Source of the DNA: Dehalococcoidales bacterium
GTDB taxonomy: Bacteria > Chloroflexota > Dehalococcoidia > Dehalococcoidales > Fen-1064
DNA length: 6,261 nucleotides
Assembly (NCBI GenBank): GCA_030667735.1
Contig: DAOUVG010000102.1
Location: forward strand, 1 to 6,261
Direction of reading: 5' to 3'
Under the pieces are notes generated by a model. The model saw only the letters and a list, made by a program, of their open reading frames with translations, did no database searches and was not told where the DNA came from. Of the stretch, positions 1 through 5,838 are shown in pieces. Every line of letters starts with the position of its first letter. The first letter of the stretch is position 1. A program made the position numbers and the translations under genes.

Positions 1-471
1 GGCCGGTGGGTAATGCTGGCCATCATCACGAACTCTATCTGGCGGCGGTTCTGCCGCTCCATCGGGCGGGAAGACCTGGCGGAAGACCCCCGTTTTGACA
101 GCGACCTGGCCCGCTGGGAGCACCATGACATCATCGACCCCGTGGTCGAGGAGTGGGTGGCCTCGCAGACCGCCGAAGAGGTGATTGCCGCTGCGGAGAA
201 GATACCCATCCCCTGCGGCATCTGCTACGAGCAGACCGAGGTGGCCGGCGACCCCCAGGTCCAGGCGCGGGAGATGCTGGCAAAGGTCCCCTATCCCGAT
301 GGCAGCGGCGAGATGCCGGTGACGGGCCTTCCGATACGGATGTCCGGTACACCCACCAGTATAGACCGGTCTTTTCCCGCCGTGGGAGAGCACAACGAGG
401 AGATATACTGTGGTCTCCTCGGGTACAGCAAGGAAGACCTGGCCGGGCTTGAGGAAGAGGGTGTAGTCTAA
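1..471 (+). CDS. CaiB/BaiF family III CoA-transferase, C-terminal part (5' end outside window)
   Basis: The frame is open from the first base and stops with TAA at 469-471, giving about 156 residues of the C-terminal part of a family III CoA-transferase (formyl-CoA transferase, CaiB, BaiF relatives). Enzymes of this family move CoA between carboxylic acids in the cytosol. Family-typical features are a WRRFCRSIGREDLAEDPRF-like stretch near the start (small-domain helix followed by the 'L..DPRF' motif), a central 'IPCGICYE...GDPQVQAREML' segment that matches the usual 'iP.gpv...e...dPq..aR.m', and the terminal 'GEHNEEIYCGLLGYSKEDLAGLEEEGVV', the usual 'G.hteevL.elLG.s.eei..L...gvi' ending. The catalytic Asp lies in the N-terminal half, outside the window, so activity and substrate cannot be judged. 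The Met at 13 is internal, not the start. A 7-bp inverted repeat overlaps the stop codon but lacks a T-tract. Confidence 0.9.
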   Translation, partial: GRWVMLAIITNSIWRRFCRSIGREDLAEDPRFDSDLARWEHHDIIDPVVEEWVASQTAEEVIAAAEKIPIPCGICYEQTEVAGDPQVQAREMLAKVPYPDGSGEMPVTGLPIRMSGTPTSIDRSFPAVGEHNEEIYCGLLGYSKEDLAGLEEEGVV

Positions 472-551
472 GCACCTCTATCGTGCTTAACGGGAGATCA
501 AGCATACGTCAAGGGGTTTTAGTCATTTTTATAAAATTCTTTGAAAAATGG

Positions 552-579
552 TTGAAACAAGCTTTGTCTATGGTATAAT
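552..579 (+). promoter_or_regulatory. Extended -10 promoter of the toxin-antitoxin-like cassette
   Basis: A -35 element TTGAAA (552-557) is followed after 16 bp by a consensus TATAAT (574-579). The -10 is preceded by TG at 571-572, giving an extended -10 (TGGTATAAT). Transcription would start near 585-587, leaving a leader of about 54 nt before the ATG at 640. The flanks are AT-rich. This is the best promoter match on the plus strand of the window. Confidence 0.75.
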
Positions 580-588
580 ATGACAGGT

Positions 589-623
589 AGTGGGTACATC
601 CCACTTGGAAAGCAATCCCACCT
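589..623 (+). promoter_or_regulatory. Operator-like repeats in the cassette leader
   Basis: The leader between the predicted transcription start and the first gene contains a perfect 6-bp inverted repeat, AGTGGG (589-594), TACAT, CCCACT (600-605). A direct repeat ATCCCACYT occurs at 598-606 and 615-623, spaced 17 bp start to start. The GTGGG arm could therefore pair with either CCCAC copy. Antitoxins of type II systems usually bind such repeats at their own promoter, so this is a reasonable autoregulatory operator or a small RNA switch. That role is inferred from position and symmetry only. Confidence 0.4.
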
Positions 624-639
624 ATGTAAAGGGGTCAGA

Positions 640-921
640 ATGGCAACTATAATAAAGGATACAGATTTCACCAGGGTGACTGGTAGTGTAAAGCCAGATG
701 CTAAGAAGCGAATAGTTCTGCCCGCTGCCCTGGTGCAGGAAGGCATTATATATCATATACACAGCAACCGTTTTGGGCAAATTGTTCTAGACCCACAAGT
801 AACAATCCCCGCTTCGGAAGCATGGCTATTCACCAATCCCGAGGCACTTGCTTTGGTTCGGCAAGGGCTTGACGAAGTTGCGCATGGCAAGGTATCAAAG
901 GTTGACCTTGCTTCCTTATAG
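640..921 (+). CDS. Antitoxin-like protein with AbrB/SpoVT-type N-terminus
   Basis: A 93-residue protein. I chose the ATG at 640 because AAAGGGG (628-634) sits 5 nt upstream and the next in-frame ATG upstream, at 580, overlaps the -10 box. Residues 12-52 (RVTGSVKPDAKKRIVLPAAL, then a strand-rich GQIVLDP) resemble an AbrB/MazE-like beta-barrel DNA-binding half. Residues 56-93 (IPASEAWLFTNPEALALVRQGLDEV) look like the helical C-terminal tail by which antitoxins of many RelE/ParE pairs wrap their toxin. The next gene starts 11 bp downstream and looks like a RelE-type toxin, so the likely role is toxin neutralisation and autorepression. Function is inferred from pairing, order (antitoxin first) and fold-like features. 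The fold is not certain; a Phd-like or unassigned antitoxin is also possible. Base composition is more AT-rich than the flanking genes, suggesting acquisition by transfer. Confidence 0.72.
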   Translation: MATIIKDTDFTRVTGSVKPDAKKRIVLPAALVQEGIIYHIHSNRFGQIVLDPQVTIPASEAWLFTNPEALALVRQGLDEVAHGKVSKVDLASL

Positions 922-932
922 AGCCGAACATC

Positions 933-1226
933 GTGTTTGAGTTAGAGTGGGCAGACGGGGCAAAGGCGACTTTTAACCGACTTAAGACTAGCCCAGCAGA
1001 AAAGGCACGCTACAAAGCAGTCAAGAAAACGCTTGGATTCTTAGCTGGTAATCTTCGGCACAAAAGTCTCCAAACTCATCCCTTCTTAAGTTTGAAAGGC
1101 CCAAATGGGGAGAAGGTTTTTGAGGCTTATGCTCAACAGAAGACACCAGCGACGTATAGAGTATTTTGGTATTATGGGCCTTCTAAGGAGGTAATCACAA
1201 TCTTTGCAATTACCCCTCACCCATAA
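933..1226 (+). CDS. RelE/ParE-superfamily toxin-like protein
   Basis: A 97-residue protein beginning at GTG 933, 11 bp after the antitoxin-like gene, with no clear Shine-Dalgarno site. Translation is probably coupled to the upstream gene, which would keep toxin output below antitoxin. The order of elements fits the RelE/ParE fold: a first strand (FELEW, residues 2-6), two helices (about 8-18 and 21-37), then 'RHKSLQTHPF' (42-51), 'VFEAYAQ' (62-68), 'TYRVFWYYGP' (74-83) and a final strand ending 'ITIFAITPHP'. The R-H-K-S-L-x-T-H stretch and the 'YRVFW' strand are typical of this family of small basic toxins, most of which cleave ribosome-bound mRNA or poison gyrase. Which target applies cannot be read from the sequence. 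The gene looks intact and ends in TAA at 1224-1226. Confidence 0.82.
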   Translation: MFELEWADGAKATFNRLKTSPAEKARYKAVKKTLGFLAGNLRHKSLQTHPFLSLKGPNGEKVFEAYAQQKTPATYRVFWYYGPSKEVITIFAITPHP

Positions 1227-1368
1227 CTCTTAGACCTGCTTACCCCACCTGGCCTTAGCTGCCTTCCTGGTTATCTCTGTTCACCTTTCTCTTTTTGTCC
1301 GCCACAAAAAAACCGCAGACCATCGCTCAAGCATTTCAAAATGATACATTACCCTGTCTCGCCTCTGC

Positions 1369-1396
1369 TTGACGCTGGTTTCCGTTTGATGATAAA
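1369..1396 (+). promoter_or_regulatory. Candidate promoter of etfBA
   Basis: TTGACG (1369-1374, five of six matches to the -35 consensus) is followed after 16 bp by GATAAA (1391-1396, four of six matches to the -10). Transcription would start near 1403, about 60 nt before etfB. The rest of the 1227-1462 gap shows no gene, only a pyrimidine-rich stretch around 1255-1300 and a weak A/T inverted repeat at 1292-1310. Confidence 0.45.
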
Positions 1397-1462
1397 GTTG
1401 TCAATTGGGTAAGGGTTTACTAGAGGTGAGTCAACGCTGCACAGAAGGAGGAATCGTGCACG

Positions 1463-2263
1463 ATGAATATGATTGTCTGTGTCAAACAGGTAATCGACCC
1501 GGAAGCGCCGCCGGCAAGTTTTAAGATTGATGCGGCGACCAATTCGGTAGTGCCGCCAGCCGGTGTACCGCCGGTAATCAGTCCCTTTGACGAGCAGGCG
1601 ATAGAGGCGGCGCTAAGAATCAAGGATGCCAAGGGTGGCAAGATTACGGTCATAAGCCTGGGTACCGGACTACTGCGGGATGTAGTCAAGAAACCACTCT
1701 CCATGGGGGCCGATGAGCTTATCCTGCTGGAGGACCCCGCGTTCGATGGCGGTGATAGCTGGTCGACCGCTGCCGCTCTTGCCGCGGCCATCAAGAAGGT
1801 AGGCGAGTTTGACATTGTCTTCTGCGGTCGGCAGGCGGCTGACTGGGACAGCGGACAGGTGGGCTCCGGCATCGCTGAGATTCTCGGCCTGCCCAGCGTT
1901 ACCCTGGCGAAGAAGGTCGAGGTCGGCGACAGCAAGGTAACCGTAGAGCGTGTAATCCCGGACGGCTATGAAGTCGTTGAAGTCGGGCTGCCCGCTCTGA
2001 TTACCGTCAGCAACGAGCTTGGCGAACCCCGTTATGCCACCATCAAGGGCATCATGTCGGCAAAGAGGAAGGAACCGATTATCTGGGCCCCGGCTGACCT
2101 GGAGATTGACACCGCTCAGATTGGTGCTGCGGGACGTCGGGTCAAGATGCTTCGGCTATTCCAGCCGGTCCGTGAGGGTGCCTGCGAAATCATCGAAGGA
2201 GAGGACGAGGCGGATGCCGGTGCCAATCTTGCAGCGAAACTCGCGGAGGTCAAGCTGCTGTAG
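1463..2263 (+). CDS. etfB: Electron transfer flavoprotein subunit beta
   Basis: A 266-residue EtfB of normal family length. With EtfA it forms a soluble FAD heterodimer that takes electrons from acyl-CoA dehydrogenases (or, in bifurcating types, from NADH) and passes them on. Visible family features are the N-terminal strand 'MIVCVKQVIDPE', 'GADELILLEDPAFDGGDSWSTA' (82-103), the nucleotide-binding 'GRQAADWDSGQVGSGIAE' (122-139), and the EtfB signature 'VSNELGEPRYATIKGIMSAKRK' (182-203). AAGGAGG (1445-1451) lies 11 nt before the ATG at 1463. A second ATG at 1469 is a possible alternative giving the common 'MIVCVKQ' start; a GTG at 1456 is out of frame. etfA follows after 48 bp, so the two form an operon. 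Whether this pair bifurcates (a second FAD in EtfB) cannot be decided safely from motifs alone. Confidence 0.97.
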   Translation: MNMIVCVKQVIDPEAPPASFKIDAATNSVVPPAGVPPVISPFDEQAIEAALRIKDAKGGKITVISLGTGLLRDVVKKPLSMGADELILLEDPAFDGGDSWSTAAALAAAIKKVGEFDIVFCGRQAADWDSGQVGSGIAEILGLPSVTLAKKVEVGDSKVTVERVIPDGYEVVEVGLPALITVSNELGEPRYATIKGIMSAKRKEPIIWAPADLEIDTAQIGAAGRRVKMLRLFQPVREGACEIIEGEDEADAGANLAAKLAEVKLL

Positions 2264-2295
2264 CGGTCCTTGAGGTCTGCTATCACGGTTTGTAC

Positions 2296-2303
2296 AAAGG
2301 AGG
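2296..2303 (+). promoter_or_regulatory. Ribosome binding site that fixes the etfA start
   Basis: AAAGGAGG lies 8 nt before the ATG at 2312. The open frame continues upstream to an ATG at 2270, only 6 nt after the etfB stop and without a comparable site. The family N-terminus also begins near 2312, so the downstream start is preferred. Confidence 0.85.
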
Positions 2304-2311
2304 ATATTCAG

Positions 2312-3307
2312 ATGGCTGATAATAAAGGTGTTCTAATTCTGGCCGAGGTTGTTGACGGCAAGCTGGCAGCGATAGCCACCGAGCTTCTGGGTGTCGGCAG
2401 GAAGCTGGCCGATGACCTGGGAGAGGAGCTTGGTGCTCTTCTGGTCGGCAGTGAGGTGAGTGGAATTGCCCAGGAGGCAATCGCCTTCGGCGCCGATAAA
2501 GTCTACGTGGTCGAAGCCCCGGCGCTCAAGGACTACCGGACGGATTCCTATGTCCCGGTTGTGGAGAAGGTAGCCAAAGAAGTAATGCCCAAAATCCTTC
2601 TGATGGGGCAGAATTCAGTGGGACGAGACCTGGCGCCGCGCGCGGCCTTCAGACTGGAGACATCGGTCTCCACGGACTGTGTGGAGCTGGCGATAGATGC
2701 TGACTCCAAACAGCTACTGATGACAAAACCGGTCTATGGCGGGAACGCCCGGGCAATCTACACCACCGAATCCATGCCGCAGATGGCGACCCTCCGGGTC
2801 AAGGCGGGGGAGCCTCTGGAAAGGGATGACGCCCGCAAGGGTGAGGTTGTCAATATCGATGCCGGGCTGGACGAATCGGCAATCAGGACCACTGTCAAGG
2901 ATACTGTCCTTGAAGAGATCAAAGGTATTAAGCTTGAGGACGCCAACATAGTTATCTCCGGCGGCCGGGGTATCGGTGGGCCGGAAGGGTTCCAGGAGCT
3001 GGAGGAGCTTGCCAGGATGCTAAAGGGAGCGGTGGGTGCCAGCCGGCCTCCGTGCGATAGCGGATGGGTGCCGGATACGATACAGGTGGGACTTACCGGT
3101 AAAATTGTCTCTCCTGACCTGTATATCGCCGTGGCAATTTCAGGCTCCAGTCAGCACCTCGCCGGTTGCGGCGGCTCCAAGAACATTGTCGCTATTAACC
3201 GGGACCCGGAGGCGAACATCTTCAAGGAGGCTGCCTACGGGGTCGTTGGCGACTGGAAGAAGATTATTCCTGCCTTCAAGGAGAAAGCCAAGGGACTACT
3301 GGCCTGA
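2312..3307 (+). CDS. etfA: Electron transfer flavoprotein subunit alpha
   Basis: A 331-residue EtfA, close to usual length, that holds the electron-carrying FAD of the EtfAB dimer. The N-terminal domain (about 1-195) begins 'GVLILAEVVDGKL' and includes 'GQNSVGRDLAPRAAFRLET' (99-117). The C-terminal FAD domain shows 'VISGGRGIGG' (214-223), 'VGASRPPCDSGWVP' (241-254), 'QVGLTGKIVSPDLYIAVAIS' (258-277) followed by 'GSSQHLAG', and 'VAINRDPEANIF' (293-304). The FAD-contacting Arg (R245), Thr (T262) and His (H282) of the family are all present. The usual 'QVGQTGK' reads QVGLTGK and 'GISGAIQH' reads AISGSSQH, so the flavin pocket is slightly unusual. It is the second gene of the etfBA operon. The transcript runs into a REP-like repeat and then a strong terminator. 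No acyl-CoA dehydrogenase or EtfQO gene lies nearby, so the redox partners are unknown. Confidence 0.97.
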   Translation: MADNKGVLILAEVVDGKLAAIATELLGVGRKLADDLGEELGALLVGSEVSGIAQEAIAFGADKVYVVEAPALKDYRTDSYVPVVEKVAKEVMPKILLMGQNSVGRDLAPRAAFRLETSVSTDCVELAIDADSKQLLMTKPVYGGNARAIYTTESMPQMATLRVKAGEPLERDDARKGEVVNIDAGLDESAIRTTVKDTVLEEIKGIKLEDANIVISGGRGIGGPEGFQELEELARMLKGAVGASRPPCDSGWVPDTIQVGLTGKIVSPDLYIAVAISGSSQHLAGCGGSKNIVAINRDPEANIFKEAAYGVVGDWKKIIPAFKEKAKGLLA

Positions 3308-3314
3308 CAGGTCA

Positions 3315-3369
3315 GAGATGTCACTGCGAGCGAACCTGCTGGCTTTGCCAGCAGGCCGAAGCAGTCTCC
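3315..3369. repeat. REP-like dispersed intergenic repeat with nested hairpin
   Basis: GAGATGTCACTGCGAGCGAA on the left and CCGAAGCAGTCTC on the right match the widespread intergenic repeat usually seen as 'GTCATTGCGAGCGAA...GAAGCAATCTC' in many bacterial genomes. Between the arms is a perfect 9-bp stem, CCTGCTGGC (3335-3343), loop TTT, GCCAGCAGG (3347-3355). The outer arms also pair through ACTGC (3323-3327) and GCAGT (3361-3365). It sits 8 bp after the etfA stop codon and before the terminator. The family assignment is from memory of the motif; copy number in this genome is unknown. Confidence 0.7.
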
Positions 3370-3400
3370 TGTACCGGTGAATAGTAAGGTTACAAAGAAA

Positions 3401-3430
3401 GAGGGGGCGGCTCAACAGAGCCGTCCCCTT
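3401..3430. terminator. Bidirectional rho-independent terminator between etfA and the EF-G-like gene
   Basis: The arms 3401-3413 and 3418-3430 form a 13-bp stem (GGGGGCGGCTC against GAGCCGTCCCC at the core, with G-T wobbles) around the loop AACA. The plus-strand side continues CTTAATATTATTCT. The minus-strand side continues TCTTTCTTTGTAA, a better T-rich tail. It lies between two convergent genes, 93 bp past etfA and 24 bp past the EF-G-like stop codon, so it can end transcription from both sides. Confidence 0.85.
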
Positions 3431-3454
3431 AATATTATTCTGTCTGGACGGGTA

Positions 3455-5527
3455 CTAGACCCGTTCTTTCTCCTTCTCCGCCTTCTTGGCAGCGATTACC
3501 TTCTGAGTAACAACCGAAGGTACCTCCTGGTAGTGGCTGAACTCCATGGTGAAGGTCCCCTTGCCCTGGGTTATTGATTTGAGTGCTATCGAGTAGCGGA
3601 GCACCTCGGCCTGCGGCACCTGGGCGTTCACAACGTTGATACCGTCCTCCGGGTTCATGCCCTGTACCTGGGCTCGCTTGGTGTTGAGGTCGCCTATGAT
3701 GTCGCCGGTATACTCCTCCGGCGCTCTGATACTGATATCCATTATAGGTTCGAGCAGGATAGGCTGAGCATCGGCCAGACCCTTCCTCATTGCGCCGGCA
3801 CCGGCTATCTTAAAGCATATCTCGGATGAATCGACCGGGTGAAAGCTACCGTCGTAGACCGTCACCTTGATGTCATCCACCGGGTAACCGGCGAGGACGC
3901 CTTCCTGCACACCCTCATTGAATCCTTTTTCCACTGCGGGAATATAGTTCCTGGGTATGGTACCACCGACAACCTTGCTCACGAATTCACGTCCGCCACC
4001 ACGCGGTAGAGGTTCCAGCTCAAGCAGCACATGCCCATACTGGCCATGCCCGCCGGTCTGTTTCTTGTGTTTGTACTCAGCGCTTGTCGTTGCGGCAATC
4101 GTCTCCTTGTAAGGGACCTTCGGGGTCTCCAGGTCTACACTAACTCCAAACTTGCGCTCCATCTTCTCGGCGGCTACGTCAAGCTGGGTATCACCCAGAC
4201 CGGAGATGATGGTCTCGTTTGTCGTGATGTCGCGGCGGACCTGAAGGGTGAGGTCTTCCTCAGCCAGCTTGGTCAAAGACGGTCCCAATTTGTCAAGGTC
4301 AACCTTGGTCCTGGGATAAACCGCTTCACTGAAGATGGGACTCGGGAACGAGACCGGGACTATCTTAACAGGGTCGTCCTGCTTACCGAGGGTATCGCCA
4401 GTGCCGGTTACGTTCAGTTTGGCTACGGCGCCGATGTCACCAAACGTAATCTCAGGTACCGGTTCCTGAGTCTTGCCACGCAGGACAAACAGCTGGCCAA
4501 TGCGCTCGTCTTCACCCTTTGTTGTGTTCCATACGTGGGAGTTGCTGCTGATAGAGCCATTATAGACCCGGAAGTACGTAAGCTTGCCGACGTATGGGTC
4601 GGCGCTGGTCTTGAATACCAGGGCAGCCAGGGAACTATCCTGGCTGGGAGGCACTGTCTCTTCACCGCCGTCAGCCCCGATAATGCGGACGTCTCTCTCT
4701 TCGGGTGAGGGGATGTAGTTGCAGATAGCGTCCATCAGAAAGCTGGTGCCGATGTTCTTTGTCGCCGAGCCTACCAGGATGGGGACTACCTTTCCGGCTA
4801 CCACGCCCTGTCGCAACCCGTCGGTAAGCTCCTCCCGTGAGAGTTCCTCGCCGCCCAGATACTTCTCGAGGAGGCTGTCATCAACCTCGGCAGCGGCTTC
4901 GACCATTTGCTCCCGGAAGGTTTCCACCAGGCCCTGTACGGAATCCGGGATATCACCCTCCGTTCCGGCTGTGTCTGTGTATCCCTTCATGGCTATCAGG
5001 TCAACCACTCCCTGGAAATCATTGTGAGCACCAATCGGCACCTGTAACGGTACGCAACGGCGGCCGAACCTGGACTGAATGCCTTCCACCACCCGGGGAA
5101 AATCGGCGTTTTCGCGGTCCATTTTATTAATGAAGATAAGCCGGGGCAGGTTGTTTTCCTCAAGGTAAGACCATACCTGCTCCGTACCGACCTCAACACC
5201 GGAGGCAGCGCAGATAACAACGACGGCACCCTCACTGACACGCAGGCCGGACATTACTTCACCGACGAAGTCAGGATAGCCGGGGGTATCAATCAGGTTG
5301 ACCTTCTTACCCAGCCATTCGTAGGGCAACATGCTCAGGCTGATGCTGATATTGCGCTTCTGTTCGGCAGGGTCGTAGTCCGAGGTGGAACTGCCGTCAT
5401 CTACCCGGCCCAGCCGGTTGACTACTTTGGCGGTAAATAGTATCGCTTCCGACAGGGATGTCTTGCCGGCACCGTTGTGGGACAGCAGAGACAGGTTGCG
5501 GATGTTCTCAGGTCCGTTGTTAGCCAT
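3455..5527 (-). CDS. fusA: Elongation factor G-like GTPase (EF-G2 type)
   Basis: A 690-residue translational GTPase with all five EF-G domains; the symbol is used in the broad sense, as it looks like the paralogous EF-G2 branch. The G domain has a P-loop 'HNGAGKTS' (17-24), a switch I 'KRNISIS' (57-63) where classical EF-G has 'RGITI', a G3 'DTPGYPDF' (80-87), a G4 'NKMD' (134-137) and a G5-like 'GSA' (253-255). The position of the usual catalytic His (DTPGH) is Tyr84. Domain II starts about 298, domain III about 395. Domain IV contains 'KKQTGGHGQYGHV' (488-500), 'GGTIPRNYIPAVEKG' (521-535) and the tip 'FHPVDSSE' (562-569). Domain V ends 'EFSHYQEVP', followed by a lysine/glutamate-rich tail. 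Similar divergent switches are known in Thermus EF-G-2. The start ATG follows GAGAGGAAGGG with 7 nt spacing on the minus strand. It is transcribed alone; no ribosomal-protein genes surround it, unlike the classical str operon fusA. Confidence 0.95.
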   Translation of the reverse strand: MANNGPENIRNLSLLSHNGAGKTSLSEAILFTAKVVNRLGRVDDGSSTSDYDPAEQKRNISISLSMLPYEWLGKKVNLIDTPGYPDFVGEVMSGLRVSEGAVVVICAASGVEVGTEQVWSYLEENNLPRLIFINKMDRENADFPRVVEGIQSRFGRRCVPLQVPIGAHNDFQGVVDLIAMKGYTDTAGTEGDIPDSVQGLVETFREQMVEAAAEVDDSLLEKYLGGEELSREELTDGLRQGVVAGKVVPILVGSATKNIGTSFLMDAICNYIPSPEERDVRIIGADGGEETVPPSQDSSLAALVFKTSADPYVGKLTYFRVYNGSISSNSHVWNTTKGEDERIGQLFVLRGKTQEPVPEITFGDIGAVAKLNVTGTGDTLGKQDDPVKIVPVSFPSPIFSEAVYPRTKVDLDKLGPSLTKLAEEDLTLQVRRDITTNETIISGLGDTQLDVAAEKMERKFGVSVDLETPKVPYKETIAATTSAEYKHKKQTGGHGQYGHVLLELEPLPRGGGREFVSKVVGGTIPRNYIPAVEKGFNEGVQEGVLAGYPVDDIKVTVYDGSFHPVDSSEICFKIAGAGAMRKGLADAQPILLEPIMDISIRAPEEYTGDIIGDLNTKRAQVQGMNPEDGINVVNAQVPQAEVLRYSIALKSITQGKGTFTMEFSHYQEVPSVVTQKVIAAKKAEKEKERV

Positions 5528-5553
5528 CTAATTACCCTTCCTCTCTGATGTTG

Positions 5554-5582
5554 CCGGTACGACTGGCCACCAGTCGCACCAG
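5554..5582 (-). promoter_or_regulatory. Stable hairpin in the 5' leader of the EF-G-like mRNA
   Basis: On the minus-strand transcript, bases 5582-5570 pair with 5566-5554 around a UGG loop, giving a 13-bp stem. The inner seven pairs (CGACUGG with CCAGUCG) are perfect. The outer part contains G-U and U-G wobbles, which are mismatches on the plus strand, so the structure favours the EF-G-like transcript. It ends about 12 nt before the GGAAGGG ribosome binding site (5535-5541). There is no following U-tract, so it is not a terminator. Confidence 0.55.
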
Positions 5583-5643
5583 ATGGTTATCGTCACTAAT
5601 ACTGGTTGCCGGCGAAGTGGCTCACCGGACAATACTACTATTC

Positions 5644-5672
5644 ATTATAGTCGTCGTCAGGAGATACGGCAA
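5644..5672 (-). promoter_or_regulatory. Promoter of the EF-G-like gene
   Basis: On the minus strand, TTGCCG (5672-5667) and a consensus TATAAT (5649-5644) are separated by 17 bp. Transcription would start near 5637, leaving a leader of about 110 nt. The upstream edge of the -35 box is the first base of a 24-bp palindrome. Confidence 0.7.
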
Positions 5673-5695
5673 GTGCCTGAACTAGTTCAGGCACT
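5672..5695. promoter_or_regulatory. Perfect 24-bp palindrome, candidate operator
   Basis: AGTGCCTGAA, central CTAG and TTCAGGCACT form a perfect palindrome with no loop. Reading the minus strand it lies immediately upstream of the -35 box of the EF-G-like gene and overlaps it by one base, the position of a dimeric activator or repressor site. No T-tract follows on either strand, which argues against a terminator. The cognate regulator is not in the window. Confidence 0.55.
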
Positions 5696-5715
5696 GGTCC
5701 GGTTCATTGGTGATA

Positions 5716-5748
5716 CTCCGGTACAGCCGATGTCGGCAGCTACCGGAG
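5716..5748. repeat. Inverted repeat of unknown role
   Basis: Perfect 8-bp arms, CTCCGGTA (5716-5723) and TACCGGAG (5741-5748), enclose a nested GCCG-ATGT-CGGC hairpin with a small internal loop between. It lies 20 bp from the palindrome at 5672-5695 and in the stretch downstream of the nitroreductase gene. No T-tract follows on either strand. Confidence 0.45.
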
Positions 5749-5838
5749 AGAGCCTGTGCGGTTAGCTGTGGTACTGGCCGCCTCCTGATGTGGCAATACT
5801 TCACAAGAAGAAAACTACCCCTTCGCAGGGAGGTGACC

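Noticed and set aside
469..489. 7-bp inverted repeat TAAGCAC / GTGCTTA overlapping the CoA-transferase stop codon, considered as a terminator.
   Set aside because: The stem is short and AT-containing, and is followed by ACGGGAG rather than a T-tract; the T-rich stretch near 515-535 is too far away.
1292..1310. TTTTTGT / ACAAAAA inverted repeat after the toxin-like gene, considered as a terminator.
   Set aside because: The stem has almost no GC pairs and no T-tract follows it on the plus strand.
1342..1350. TGATACATT as an extended -10 for etfBA.
   Set aside because: No acceptable -35 lies upstream, and the TTGACG/GATAAA pair at 1369-1396 is a better candidate.
1420..1935. A 171-codon open frame on the minus strand over etfB.
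   Set aside because: It is the antisense shadow of a clear EtfB coding frame, with low-complexity Ser/Ala/Pro content.
4031..4708. A 225-codon open frame on the plus strand inside the EF-G-like gene.
   Set aside because: It is antisense to a well-supported EF-G frame, has no ribosome binding site and no recognisable protein features.
5583..5765. A 60-codon plus-strand frame in the intergenic region.
   Set aside because: It lacks a ribosome binding site, runs through the palindrome and the opposite-strand promoter, and has no recognisable protein features.
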